Shown here: piece after piece, positions 15,342 to 24,395 of the stretch
Layout of the letters: every line of letters starts with the position of its first letter
How positions within the stretch are numbered: position 1 is the first letter of the stretch
DNA from: Arthrobacter sp.
Lineage (GTDB): Bacteria > Actinomycetota > Actinomycetes > Actinomycetales > Micrococcaceae
NCBI RefSeq assembly: GCF_031179985.1
Contig: NZ_JAPSHJ010000003.1
Location: 58,214-122,213 of the forward strand
Direction of reading: 5' to 3'
DNA length: 64,000 nucleotides
Notes under the pieces: generated by a model
Told to the model about the DNA's origin: nothing
Seen by the model: the letters and a program-made list of their open reading frames with translations, nothing else
The model's database searches: none
Position numbers and translations under genes: made by a program

Positions 15342-16057
15342 AGCAGGGCCTCCCGCACAGCGGAGGCCGTCCTGGCTGAGTTCGGAGCGTCCCCGGAGAG
15401 GTAGAGAGAATCGGGACGAAGGCGCACCATGCTTCCGTCAGCTGCCTCCACCTCGCCTTTCAGAGCAAGGCGGACCGCCCGCTCTATGATCTGTTCCTCA
15501 TGGACGAGCACTGCCCCCTCCTCGTCACGCCTCATCGGGCGGCCATCGGGAAGGTACACCCGGTCGATATACGCCTCGTGGAACACGGGCTGACCCGCTT
15601 CTGCGGCCAATGTCAGCAAGGCAGAGTCCGGAATGCCGAGCACAGGAAGCCCGGGATCATAGGCCTGGATCGCAGCGATCACCGCGGAAGCCTGCTCGGC
15701 GTCGTGCAGGGTGTGGGTAAAGAGGGCGCCGTGGAGCTTGACGTAGTCCACGGACGCACCGACAGCATGGGCCACTCCGTCCAAGGCGCCAAGCTGGTAA
15801 AGCACATCACCAAAAAGCTCATCAAAGGACACGTCGAGGAAGCGGCGTCCGTAGCCCTGCAGGTCGCGGTAGCCCAGGTGAGCACCGACGGTGACATCCA
15901 GTTCGACGGCGGCGCGGCACGTGTCCAGCATGGTCACGGGGTCTCCGGCGTGCAGGCCGCAGGCCACGTTGGCGCTAGTCAGAAGCGGGATAAGCGCGGC
16001 GTCATTCCCGGCTGCCCATGGGCCAAATGATTGCCCTAAATCGGCGTTAAGATCCAA
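15308..16057 (-). CDS. pxpA: 5-oxoprolinase subunit A (LamB/YcsF family)
   Basis: 249 aa from the TTG at 16057 with GGAAGG upstream. Signature DLNADLGQSFG at the N-terminus, ANVACGLHAGDP, VGAHLGYRDLQGYGRR and VDYVKLHGALF are typical of PxpA, which with PxpB and PxpC cleaves 5-oxoproline to glutamate using ATP. Here pxpB and pxpC are not adjacent, so they must be elsewhere or absent. It overlaps the upstream gene at 16047 by 11 bp, suggesting co-transcription. Confidence 0.92.
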   Translation of the reverse strand: MDLNADLGQSFGPWAAGNDAALIPLLTSANVACGLHAGDPVTMLDTCRAAVELDVTVGAHLGYRDLQGYGRRFLDVSFDELFGDVLYQLGALDGVAHAVGASVDYVKLHGALFTHTLHDAEQASAVIAAIQAYDPGLPVLGIPDSALLTLAAEAGQPVFHEAYIDRVYLPDGRPMRRDEEGAVLVHEEQIIERAVRLALKGEVEAADGSMVRLRPDSLYLSGDAPNSARTASAVREALLHAGVELDAFA

Positions 16058-16904
16058 GAGTTTCGCCTTCCTGAACAGGGTTCCCCTGAATCATGTTTCC
16101 CCGTCCGGGGTTTCCCGATGCGAAGTCTGCAGTTGCTGCTCCACCTGTTTGGCCAGCCCTCAGCTCCCCGGGAATTGTATCCGGCATAGGACCAAAGGCC
16201 TTTTTCGCATTGGCTACAACGGCTCGTCCCATCATGCGGTTGCCCACCCCTCCGACTACTGCGCCCACACCGAACGGCAGCGCGCGTCCCAGTAAGGCCG
16301 TACCCTGGCGTTTCAGCAGGTTGCTGAGGAAGGCCTTCTGAATGCGCTCACGCACGGTGCCGCCGGAAAACGGGGTGGCCCGGGCAAAAGCGGAACCCCA
16401 GGCCTGTGTCGGCCCCCTGCCTTTTCCTGTCGCCTGGCCACCGAGTGAGCCGAGCAACGACGTGCCCTCCTCCCCCAGCATGATTGCCATAACCAGCGTG
16501 CTGGCTTTTTGGGGATCCACCAGTCGCACACCATGGAGTTCGGCGAGGGACGTTGCATACAGGGCCGTCGCCTCCAGGAACCCAACGGTAGCCACGGCCG
16601 ATAACCCCAAGGCAGCAACCGTTCCAACGCCTGGAACCACTGCAATGCCGCCCACCAAGGCGCCGCCCCCTGTAACGGCAGTAATGTAGTCACGCTCAAG
16701 TTTGTCCGCCAGCTGCGCCGCGGTGGCGGTCGGATACTTTCGCTGGAGACGCCGGATGTTGGCCAGGACAAGGGGCCTCTGGATTTCAACTGCACGCAAC
16801 AGCATGTTGTGGACTCCAGGCTTGGGCTTCCCGTTGGCATCAAAAACCGCGTTCTGGGCTGTCTTCTGCGCAATTTTCATTGCCGGGTTTTGTCGCATGG
16901 CCAT
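16047..16904 (-). CDS. Membrane-associated protein, possibly EcsC-like
   Basis: 285 aa from the ATG at 16904, chosen for GAGG five bases upstream. Residues about 85-125 hold Gly/Ala-rich hydrophobic helices (GGALVGGIAVVPGVGTVAAL and GLSAVATVGFLEATALYATS), a second hydrophobic glycine-rich pair follows near 220, and the tail is disordered. The helix-loop pattern resembles EcsC-domain proteins, but I am not certain. Function unknown. A GGGTAT element (16946-16951, minus strand) precedes it, so it may share stress control. Confidence 0.7.
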   Translation of the reverse strand: MAMRQNPAMKIAQKTAQNAVFDANGKPKPGVHNMLLRAVEIQRPLVLANIRRLQRKYPTATAAQLADKLERDYITAVTGGGALVGGIAVVPGVGTVAALGLSAVATVGFLEATALYATSLAELHGVRLVDPQKASTLVMAIMLGEEGTSLLGSLGGQATGKGRGPTQAWGSAFARATPFSGGTVRERIQKAFLSNLLKRQGTALLGRALPFGVGAVVGGVGNRMMGRAVVANAKKAFGPMPDTIPGELRAGQTGGAATADFASGNPGRGNMIQGNPVQEGETLGS

Positions 16905-17032
16905 CATCACCTCATGTGGGATCGGGAACACTTATCAGTTGTCATATACCCCGCAGAGCGGAAAACTTTCATCCATCACCACCCTAGGCCACCATGGATG
17001 ATCCTCGGGGCAGTATGCTCGCCCGCAGGGGA

Positions 17033-17587
17033 CTAGATCATCCATGATTCCGCCACCGCGATGTAGGCCGACGACGACGGTCCCCGCGGTCCCGAATACG
17101 TGACGGGGGTGCCGGGCCAGCGGATTCCCAACTCGCTCAGCCGGCCCGAACTGCAGGGCAGGTATACGTTATTGAGCGTTCCGCTTCCGCCGCCAAGCTG
17201 GAAGTCGGGGACTGCAAATTGCCGGCGGTCAAGGACGCCGCTGATTTCCAGCTCGGCCATGCCTCCGGTCGCCCGGAAGCCGCGTTCAAGGTCAAGTTCG
17301 ACGTCGAACTCGTCCTGCGTGTGGGTCAGCTCAGTCAGCGGAAATCTGGCCGCTTCAGGGAAGAAACGGGTGAATTCGGAGGCCATGCTTGCTGCAAAGG
17401 ATTCGTTGGGTCCATAGCTCCGCCAACCTTGCCTGGTGGCGATCAGCAGCGCGTGGCCAGTACCCCAGCGCGACCAGCCCGCCATCCAGAATGAGGCAAA
17501 ACAGCTTGCCGGCTCTCCGGGGATATGGACGCCATTGCGGTCCGCCGGATGTAACGCGAGCCCAGGGTTTGACCCAACAAATGCCAT
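17033..17587 (-). CDS. Protein of unknown function
   Basis: 184 aa from the ATG at 17587, with GGGGGG just upstream; longer in-frame starts exist up to 17683. Trp- and Gly-rich with features such as FASFWMAGWSRWGTGHALLI and ELTHTQDEFDVELDLERGF and a C-terminal SSAYIAVAESWMI. It looks like a soluble beta-rich protein with no signal peptide. No family recognised. It is divergent from the KptA remnant. Confidence 0.6.
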   Translation of the reverse strand: MAFVGSNPGLALHPADRNGVHIPGEPASCFASFWMAGWSRWGTGHALLIATRQGWRSYGPNESFAASMASEFTRFFPEAARFPLTELTHTQDEFDVELDLERGFRATGGMAELEISGVLDRRQFAVPDFQLGGGSGTLNNVYLPCSSGRLSELGIRWPGTPVTYSGPRGPSSSAYIAVAESWMI

Positions 17588-17750
17588 GGCCCCCCGTGAC
17601 GATCCCGGCCGTGGAGCCCTTTGGGGAAACGGGCCCGTTATGGACGGTCCAGTGTTGCTTTTCCCCGCGCCAAGTGTCCCCATACCGGGAGCCTAACCCG
17701 AATGTCCGGAGCGGGAAGGACGGCAACACGATATTCGTGGTTTTCAGCGT

Positions 17751-18050
17751 CTGAATCGTTGGTACCGTTCGAAGCCAAGCCACGCCCCTCCTGCCGAACT
17801 CTTTCACGGAACATCTCCCGAGAGCGGCCCCTCCATCTTCTCAGCGGGCCTGCTGCCGATGGGGAGGCAGTACGTCCATTTGTCCAAGGATCCTGAAATC
17901 GCAGTTCTGGTGGGAGGCCGTAAATCCCCTCGTCCGGAGATTCTGGTCATTGATGCCGCGGCTGCGAACCGGGCAGGGGTCGTCTTTTACCGCGGAAGCG
18001 AGCTCATTCAGGTGGCGCACCATATTCCCCTGAATTCATTCGACGCGTTC
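17751..18050 (+). pseudogene. kptA: RNA 2'-phosphotransferase (KptA/Tpt1) C-terminal half, N-terminus missing
   Basis: The frame reads AELFHGTSPESGPSIFSAGL, LPMGRQYVHLSKDPEIAVLV, EILVIDAAAANRAGVVFYRG and ELIQVAHHIPLNSF. These match the ADP-ribosyltransferase-fold half of KptA: HGT, the GLxPMxRxHVHLS block, VDA and the FYxS...DHVPP block. KptA removes a 2'-phosphate from RNA using NAD. The N-terminal winged-helix half (usual SxxLSxxLRH) is absent, the frame has no ATG/GTG/TTG before 17859, and it runs on without a stop to 18212 inside the next gene. Hence a remnant, though the catalytic half looks little eroded. Confidence 0.75.
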
Positions 18051-18157
18051 CCAGGCATTAGTGCACCACGAAGGCTGACTCCTCCGCGAACAAAAACTGA
18101 TCAATTAGGAGCGGAATGTCTGGAACCCGAGGGGGTGCCCCGCCCTAGAATTGCCCT

Positions 18158-19474
18158 ATGCCTGCCCCTCGAGCCCTGCGTCCGTTTGCTCATCGGGAGT
18201 ACCGCGTACTGATCGCAGCCCTGGCTGTTTCGATCTTCGGCTCGGGAATGTGGGCCGTGGCCATGGTGTACCAGGTGATCCATCTGGGTGGCGGGCCGTT
18301 GGAGCTTTCCCTGGTGGCTGCGGCCGCCGGCGTTGGTTTGGTGGCATTCGTCCTGGCCGGAGGCATTGCAGCGGATCGTCTTCCACAGCGGCTGCTCATC
18401 ATTGCGGTGGAGGGCACCAACCTTGCCGTCATTGCGGCGGTTACCGGCTTATCCTTTATGGGCTGGCTGCAACTATGGCATCTCGCTGCCGGGGCGTTTG
18501 TGTTGGGCGTGGGCGCTGCCTTCTTCTTCCCTGCCTACTCGGCCATCCTGCCAAGGATCCTGCCGCCGGAAGACCTTTTGGCCGCCAACGGCATGGAGGG
18601 CACCATGCGGCCCATCCTGCAACAGGCGGCCGGCCCGGCGCTGGCAGGAATTATCGTTGCCGAGCTCTCTCCTTCACATGCGGTCGCCGGAGTTGCCCTC
18701 TGCCACGTGACTGCATTTATCGTGCTGAATTTCCTGGGGCAGCATGCACTGGAAGCGCCGGGCCATGACGGACAACCCACCCCCGAGCGAGCCAAGACGT
18801 CGGTCTTCCATGACCTCGGCGAGGGCGTGAGATACACAGTCCGCACACCTTGGCTGTTGTGGACCCTCCTGTGGGCATGTATTTCGGTACTTTTCCTGAT
18901 CGGGCCCATCGAAGTGCTGCTGCCGTTCGTTGTGGAGGACCAACTCGGCGGGGACTCAAAAATGTTCGGTTTCCTCCTGGCCATCATGGGGGTAGGAGGC
19001 GCAGTGGCTTCCCTGGCCACAGCATCATTTCCCCTGCCGAGGCGCTATCTCACTCTGATGATGGTCGCTTGGGGAGCCGGGGCACTGCCGCTGGCCGCCG
19101 TCGGGTTCATGGACAGCTTCTGGGCGGTGGCAATTGTCCTCTTCGTTTTCGGCGCAACCGGTGGCGTGGGGATGGTCATCTGGGGAACCCTGCTGCAGCG
19201 GCGTGTGCCACCACACCTGCTCGGCAGGATCTCGAGCCTGGACTTCTTCGTATCGCTGGCCCTGATGCCAGTGTCCATGGCCCTCGCCGGCCCCGCAGCA
19301 GAAGTAGTGCCCATCTGGGTGATCTTCCTGGTGGCCGGAGTCGTCTGCCCTGTCATGTCCGTCGTTGCACTGATCGCGGCCAAGATGCCGGAAGACGAAC
19401 TTGCCCACCCCCTCGACAGGGGGCGGGCAGTTGTCACGCATCAGGACGCTCGCGACGCCAGCCTCCACGAATAG
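18158..19474 (+). CDS. MFS transporter, DHA3-like exporter
   Basis: 438 aa with about 12 transmembrane helices. It opens with RPFAHREYRVLIAALAVSIF and FGSGMWAVAMVYQV, a start typical of the MFS_3/EntS group of drug or siderophore exporters. Loop motifs GGIAADRLPQRLL and ILPRILPPEDLLAANGM also fit. Substrate cannot be assigned. The start lies inside the read-through of the KptA remnant frame. Confidence 0.9.
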   Translation: MPAPRALRPFAHREYRVLIAALAVSIFGSGMWAVAMVYQVIHLGGGPLELSLVAAAAGVGLVAFVLAGGIAADRLPQRLLIIAVEGTNLAVIAAVTGLSFMGWLQLWHLAAGAFVLGVGAAFFFPAYSAILPRILPPEDLLAANGMEGTMRPILQQAAGPALAGIIVAELSPSHAVAGVALCHVTAFIVLNFLGQHALEAPGHDGQPTPERAKTSVFHDLGEGVRYTVRTPWLLWTLLWACISVLFLIGPIEVLLPFVVEDQLGGDSKMFGFLLAIMGVGGAVASLATASFPLPRRYLTLMMVAWGAGALPLAAVGFMDSFWAVAIVLFVFGATGGVGMVIWGTLLQRRVPPHLLGRISSLDFFVSLALMPVSMALAGPAAEVVPIWVIFLVAGVVCPVMSVVALIAAKMPEDELAHPLDRGRAVVTHQDARDASLHE

Positions 19475-19515
19475 AAACCTTCCGAAGGGAAGACGGTTCC
19501 GTCCGAAGCTGAACG

Positions 19516-21873
19516 CTAGGCGCGCGCCCGCACGATCGGGATGCTCGCCGTCGGAAGTCCGCTGGGAAAGACTGTAGGCTCGGGCACTTCAACCGGCTCA
19601 AGTGCCACCTGCACCGCTTCGGTTCCCACGGTGTGGACTTCGCCCCGGACGCTGACGTCCAAGGGTGAACCCTCACGAACCGAAAGGTTGATGCCTTCGT
19701 GGCTGAGGTCCACATACAGAAGCCTCCCCTGGAGCTTCAGATGGAAGGAAAGCCGCTCCCATTCACTGGGCAAGCGGGGATCGAAGAACGGCAAGGCTCC
19801 CTGGTCACGCATCCCGGCAAAGCCGCACACAAGTGAACTCCAGACCCCGCCGGTGGAGGCGATGTGCACACCGTCGATCGTGTTGCTGTGGGTATCATCC
19901 AGATCGATGAACAGGGCATTTGTGAAGTGCTCCAGCGCGGCTTTTCCGTACCCCACTTCGGCGGCCATGATGCCCTGAACGCAGGCGGAGAGCGTGGAGT
20001 CTCCCGTGGTGATGGGATCGTAGAAATCGAACGCGCGCCGCTTTTCTTCGGCGCTGAAGTCTGCCCACTGCAGGAACATTGCCAGGACCGTGTCCGCCTG
20101 CTTTAGCACCTGGTGCCGGTAGATCACCAAGGGATGGAAGTGCAGCAGTAGCGGGTACTTGGAACGAGGAGTGCTCCAGTCCCAGCCCTCCAGGGTCATG
20201 AAGTCGTTGTCCTGAGAGTAAACCTGGAGCCGCTCATCGAACGGCAACTGCATACGGTCAGCAGCAGCCGCCCAAAGCTGCCGCTCGGCGTCGTCAATCC
20301 CTGCGTGGTCCAGGGCTGCAGCAGCGCGCAAATTGAAGCGCGCCATAACGTTCGTATAGAGGTTGTCATTGACAACTGCCGTGTACTCGTCCGGACCGGT
20401 GACACCGTGGATGTGGAACTGCCCGTCCTTCCCAAAGAAGCCAAGGGATACCCACATGCGTGCCGTTTCGATGAGCAGCTCGGCCCCCATGCCCGCTTTG
20501 AAGTCCTCATCTGCGCTGGCCCAAAGGTATCTGTTGGTGGCAAAGGCAATGGCGGCGGCAATGTGGAACTGAGCGGTTCCTGCAGCGTAGTAGGCGCTGG
20601 CCTCCAATCCATTGATGGTCCGCCAGGGGAACAGGGCGCCGTCCACGCTGAGTTCCTTGGCCCTGACTTTGGCATCGGGAAGCATTTCGTGACGGAATTC
20701 CAGGACTTGGCGGGCGCCGTCGGGGTTGGTGTATGTCAGGTAAGGCAGGAGGTAGATCTCCTGGTCCCAGAAATAGTGCCCTTCGTAGCCCGAACCGCTC
20801 ACGCCTTTGGCGGGAATGCCGGCGACGTCGGCACAAGCAGTTGCCTGGGCCAGCTGGAAGAGGCTCCAGCGGATGGCCTGCTGAAGTTCAGGTTGCGCAC
20901 CCACCACAATGTCCGTTGTGGCCCAGTAATCGGAATAATGCGTCTGGCTCTGGGCGAAAATATCCTCCACCGGCAAGAGCGCCGCCTCCGCGAGCTCTAC
21001 CGGGTCCTGTGCTGAAGCGTCACCCAGTGAGGGATCAACGGCGCGTGCCACGGCATAGCTGACCGACTTTTCCAACCGGAAGGGCCGGTCGGGTCCCACA
21101 GCCAGGACGTAACGGGCGTGGCTTTCGTCCGGGCCCACAGGAGTATCGAAGGGCTGAAGCACGGGCGACGTCACGTGATCCACTGCGAGCCCAATCCGCT
21201 GGCGCGATTCCGCAGCCTGCCATGACAACCGCAAAGACCCGTCGCCACCCTCAAGCCGGAGCGGAAGCAGCACGCGCCCGGCGTGCCGGCCGGCACGCCG
21301 GGGATCATGCTCGGACTGGTCCTCAACGGGCTGATCCTGGCGGTTGATCACAGAGGACGTGACGTCGGCGGAAATGTATTGATCTGCGTAAAGCTCCAAA
21401 GTGATAGCCATGCAGCCCCGGGACTCAAAACCCACTGCCCTACGCTCAACGGTTGTGACTACAGCACCGGAGCGGCACAGCCAAGTGACCCGGCACTCGT
21501 AGACACCGGTCCCGAAGTCTACGCTCCGCTGGTAGTCCTGCACGGCCGATTCGGCCAGGCTCAGGGTTTCGCCGTCAATGATCACTGTAAAGTTGTTGAC
21601 GTCCGGAATGTAGAGAATGCGCTGGCCCGTACGAGCAAAGCCGAAGGCGTTCTCGGCATGCTTGATGTCCCAGATCTCGTGGAACCCGTTGATGAAGCTG
21701 CCGGGGAGCTCGGTGTCGGCGGCGGCCCAATGTCCGCCACGGATGCCGAGGTGTCCGTTGCCGAGGCAGAAGAGCGTTTCCAGGGTTCCGGCGTTACCGG
21801 GTTCGTGGGCAGTTTCGACGAGCCGCCACGGATCCTTGGGGAACCGGGAGCGGTCAGAGCTGATGAGTGCCAT
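19516..21873 (-). CDS. Glycoside hydrolase family 65 disaccharide phosphorylase
   Basis: 785 aa, normal for GH65. The N-terminal beta-sandwich (TLETLFCLGNGHLGIRG) is followed by the (alpha/alpha)6 barrel. The general acid Glu is in GVTGPDEYT (Glu496), and substrate and phosphate sites are near GYEGHYFWDQEIYLLP and LLLHFHPLVIY. It phosphorolyses an alpha-glucoside such as maltose, trehalose or kojibiose to glucose plus beta-glucose-1-phosphate; the linkage cannot be told. The beta-phosphoglucomutase gene 56 bp upstream on the same strand supplies the next step. Confidence 0.93.
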   Translation of the reverse strand: MALISSDRSRFPKDPWRLVETAHEPGNAGTLETLFCLGNGHLGIRGGHWAAADTELPGSFINGFHEIWDIKHAENAFGFARTGQRILYIPDVNNFTVIIDGETLSLAESAVQDYQRSVDFGTGVYECRVTWLCRSGAVVTTVERRAVGFESRGCMAITLELYADQYISADVTSSVINRQDQPVEDQSEHDPRRAGRHAGRVLLPLRLEGGDGSLRLSWQAAESRQRIGLAVDHVTSPVLQPFDTPVGPDESHARYVLAVGPDRPFRLEKSVSYAVARAVDPSLGDASAQDPVELAEAALLPVEDIFAQSQTHYSDYWATTDIVVGAQPELQQAIRWSLFQLAQATACADVAGIPAKGVSGSGYEGHYFWDQEIYLLPYLTYTNPDGARQVLEFRHEMLPDAKVRAKELSVDGALFPWRTINGLEASAYYAAGTAQFHIAAAIAFATNRYLWASADEDFKAGMGAELLIETARMWVSLGFFGKDGQFHIHGVTGPDEYTAVVNDNLYTNVMARFNLRAAAALDHAGIDDAERQLWAAAADRMQLPFDERLQVYSQDNDFMTLEGWDWSTPRSKYPLLLHFHPLVIYRHQVLKQADTVLAMFLQWADFSAEEKRRAFDFYDPITTGDSTLSACVQGIMAAEVGYGKAALEHFTNALFIDLDDTHSNTIDGVHIASTGGVWSSLVCGFAGMRDQGALPFFDPRLPSEWERLSFHLKLQGRLLYVDLSHEGINLSVREGSPLDVSVRGEVHTVGTEAVQVALEPVEVPEPTVFPSGLPTASIPIVRARA

Positions 21874-21929
21874 GGTGTTGGGGTCCTTTGGCGTGAATAC
21901 CGTGATTAATGCGGGGAAACTGCGGCGGC

Positions 21930-22676
21930 CTACACCAGTTCGATAAGGTCGTTAACCACAAAGGTAGCCCCGGCGGCCAGCAAAATCTGCCGCCCGGCAC
22001 CCCTGTCTACGCCGATGACCGAATGGAACTTTCCGGAGCTGCCGGCCTTCACCCCGGAGACTGCATCCTCCACCACAACGCACTCCTCGCTCGGCAGCCC
22101 CAGCAGCCGTGCAGCGTAGTCATATGTGGCAGGATCCGGTTTGCCGGGCAACCCTTCGGAGGCAGCCACAACGCCGTCTACCACCACAGGAAAGTGGTGT
22201 GAAAGCCCCGCTGCCTCCAGCACGGCTGGAGCATTTCGGGAGGATGAGACGACGGCGAGTTTAAGTCCGCGCGCAAGTGCTGCTTCAATGAAGCGCACCG
22301 AACCTTCATAGGGCTCCACTCCCCCGGCCACGATCTCGTTGAAGACCAGGTTCTTGCGGTTGCCGAGGCCCTGCACTGTTGCGTTGGAGGGATCGTCGTC
22401 GGCGGGCCCTTCGGGAAGCACGATGCTCCGGGAAGCGAGGAAGTCCCGGACGCCGTCGAACCGTGGTTTTCCGTCGATGTGGTCGAAGTAGTCGCTTTCG
22501 CGGTATCCCGCTGCGCTGGGCACCGACTCGAGGTAACCGTCGAACAGTTCCTGCCACGCACGCTCGTGAACCACGGCGGTGGGCGTCAGGACGCCGTCAA
22601 GATCAAAGAGGATGGCTGAGGCAGTGGTCCAACTGCTGAACCGGTCATTTTGGGCGCTGCTGTGAAGTTTAGGCAT
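21930..22676 (-). CDS. pgmB: Beta-phosphoglucomutase family HAD phosphatase
   Basis: 248 aa. HAD motif I is ILFDLDGVLT (DxD type variant with D-L-D), motif II VVSSSRN, Lys in GLPGKPDP and motif III VVEDAVSGVKAG; the cap has HIDGKPRFDGVRDFL. It converts beta-glucose-1-phosphate to glucose-6-phosphate and pairs with the GH65 enzyme downstream. A consensus-like promoter overlapping a LacI-type operator lies 85-113 bp upstream. Confidence 0.93.
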   Translation of the reverse strand: MPKLHSSAQNDRFSSWTTASAILFDLDGVLTPTAVVHERAWQELFDGYLESVPSAAGYRESDYFDHIDGKPRFDGVRDFLASRSIVLPEGPADDDPSNATVQGLGNRKNLVFNEIVAGGVEPYEGSVRFIEAALARGLKLAVVSSSRNAPAVLEAAGLSHHFPVVVDGVVAASEGLPGKPDPATYDYAARLLGLPSEECVVVEDAVSGVKAGSSGKFHSVIGVDRGAGRQILLAAGATFVVNDLIELV

Positions 22677-22760
22677 GCGGATACTGTCCTTTCAGACGTG
22701 AGGCATGGTGCATTGGGGTGCGCCTTTGGCAGAGGCGTCTTCGCCGCATGGCCGAAGTCG

Positions 22761-22789
22761 AGTGTAAGCGCTTGCAATTCCGCTTGCAA
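22761..22789 (-). promoter_or_regulatory. Sigma-70 promoter with LacI-family operator for pgmB-GH65
   Basis: On the minus strand TTGCAA (22789-22784), 17 bases, then TACACT (22766-22761) form a good -35/-10 pair. TGTAAGCGCTTGCA (22763-22776) over the -10 fits the LacI/GalR operator pattern with central CG. A second half-like CTTGCAA overlaps the -35. Confidence 0.7.
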
Positions 22790-22948
22790 GTAGTTTTTTA
22801 GTTCCTGGCGCTAAGACAATGAATAGGAGGGAAGACGGCACATCAAGGCGGCTTATTACGGCCGGTTCGGTCCAGGTGAGGCGGCTCCGTGCCGTACGGC
22901 CGGCAGGCACCACCATGGGGCCAGAACTGCTCATTTGGAGGGAACGAC

Positions 22949-23326
22949 GTGGAACCTATCGTTATCGAGGGCGGCAAGGGCACGGTGGCGCTGGGTTCCG
23001 ACGGGGTGATTCACCTCGTGTGGAAACCCAAGGTCATTATTGACCGCAGAGCTTCTGAGGCAGCGATGGCCATGGTCAACGAGATCAGTGCCGGCTCTGA
23101 ATATCCCATGCTTGTGGATATGGCCACAACCGAATCGGTGAGCCGCGATGCCCGGGCAGTGTTTTCCATCCCCTGTGCAGCTAACCGTATCGCCTTACTG
23201 GGCTCGAGCCCGGTGGATCGCGTGCTGGCGAACTTTTTCCTTGGAATCTACACCCCTCCGTGCCCCACGCGGTTCTTCACGTCCAGGAGCGATGCCATGA
23301 TCTGGCTCAAGAAGACGGGCCCCTGA
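22949..23326 (+). CDS. STAS/SpoIIAA-like small protein (DUF7793 type)
   Basis: 125 aa from the GTG at 22949, with GGAGGGA at 22937-22943; an upstream start at 22889 lacks a ribosome site. Alternating beta/alpha pattern with GTVALGSDGVIHLVWKPKVI, YPMLVDMATTESVSRDARAV and CPTRFFTSRSDAMIWL, as in the STAS-like family found next to sensory genes in Arthrobacter. Probably cytosolic, possibly a regulator by protein interaction; no partner gene is adjacent. Confidence 0.78.
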   Translation: MEPIVIEGGKGTVALGSDGVIHLVWKPKVIIDRRASEAAMAMVNEISAGSEYPMLVDMATTESVSRDARAVFSIPCAANRIALLGSSPVDRVLANFFLGIYTPPCPTRFFTSRSDAMIWLKKTGP

Positions 23327-23346
23327 ACAACCCCTCCCGCGGGTGA

Positions 23347-23964
23347 TCAGCGCAGCACGTAGTGGCGGAGGAAAGCGCTGACGTCCACCATCTCTGCCTT
23401 ACACATCGCGTGCCCCATACCCGGATAAGTGCGCGCCGTCAGCTGAGTGTTCCGGTGCAGCCACTCCTCAGTAAACGCAATGGCTTCCTCATTGATGACC
23501 AGGTCTGCTTTATCCCTGCCCCAAAAGAAGGGCGGCGGGGACTCAAAAGATTCACTGATCGACAAGAGTTCGTTGTCCAAAACAAACCCGGAGAGTCCGA
23601 CGACGGCCCGGTACTCCTGCGGTCGAAGCCGCAGCAGAGTACTGGCCATAGCCATCCCTTGCGAATATCCCAGCAGGCTCACGCTGGTGTGCTGCCCCTT
23701 GACGGTGTTTATCCAGTCAGCCACCTTGTTGGTGACGGCAATGACATCGGCAAAATCATTGGTGAGGAAGTAGTCCAGCAGGAACCAGCCATAGTGGTCC
23801 CCGATGTCCGTGGGAGCCCGGAGCGCGGCGCACGTGAAATCCTGGGGCAAGTGGGGAAACAGGTTCACCATGCGGGATTCGTCGGTGCCGTAGCCGTGCA
23901 TCATAACCAGCAGCGGCGTCCCAGCGCGTTCATCTTCAGGCTTGGACCATACGACTGTCTCCAT
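23347..23964 (-). CDS. Alpha/beta hydrolase, phospholipase/carboxylesterase type
   Basis: 205 aa. The nucleophile elbow is GYSQG (Ser), the oxyanion region is MMHGYGTDE, and the catalytic His is in YPGMGHAMCKAEM; the Asp is likely in GRDKADLVI. Size and motifs fit the carboxylesterase/phospholipase family (PF02230). Cytosolic, substrate unknown. It converges with the STAS-like gene over a 20-bp gap. Confidence 0.88.
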   Translation of the reverse strand: METVVWSKPEDERAGTPLLVMMHGYGTDESRMVNLFPHLPQDFTCAALRAPTDIGDHYGWFLLDYFLTNDFADVIAVTNKVADWINTVKGQHTSVSLLGYSQGMAMASTLLRLRPQEYRAVVGLSGFVLDNELLSISESFESPPPFFWGRDKADLVINEEAIAFTEEWLHRNTQLTARTYPGMGHAMCKAEMVDVSAFLRHYVLR

Positions 23965-24059
23965 CAGATCAGCCTAGCTTTGTCCGTGGAGTGCCATCGC
24001 AGCCGTTGCGACGCGCCGGAGAGGCGGACGTTGAATCAACCGGTGGCCGGATGTAGCCT

Positions 24060-24091
24060 GACAACAACACAGCATGCTTAGCATTGTTGTC
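24060..24091 (+). promoter_or_regulatory. Nested inverted repeats upstream of DUF6458-like gene
   Basis: GACAACAA (24060-24067) pairs with TTGTTGTC (24084-24091). Inside sits a second palindrome, ATGCT-T-AGCAT (24074-24084). Candidate operator or 5' leader hairpin for the gene at 24138. Confidence 0.5.
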
Positions 24092-24137
24092 GCCAAGTCC
24101 TCCATGGACTTGTCCACCCGGACAAAAGGAGAACGTC

Positions 24138-24395
24138 ATGAGAATCGGTTCCTCCATCTTCCTGATCGCCCTCGGTGCGATCTTGGCCTGGGCAATAACC
24201 CCCGGTCTCATCCCCAACGTTGACATGACCCTGATCGGCTACATTCTCATGGCTGTCGGAGTTATTGGTCTGATCGCGTCCCTCATCCTCGCGTCCCCGG
24301 GGCGCAGCCGCAGGGTCAGCGAGACCCGGTCCGTCGTCGACCCCAACACGGGAGAACAGATCACCCGGAACGAAAGCCGGGACGGCAACATCTGA
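24138..24395 (+). CDS. Small two-helix membrane protein, DUF6458-like
   Basis: 85 aa from the ATG at 24138 with AAAGGAGA upstream. Two transmembrane helices (SIFLIALGAILAWAITPGLI, about 5-24, and LIGYILMAVGVIGLIASLIL, about 32-51) and a charged cytoplasmic tail (VDPNTGEQITRNES). This layout is that of DUF6458-type proteins widespread in actinobacteria; function unknown. Confidence 0.82.
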   Translation: MRIGSSIFLIALGAILAWAITPGLIPNVDMTLIGYILMAVGVIGLIASLILASPGRSRRVSETRSVVDPNTGEQITRNESRDGNI

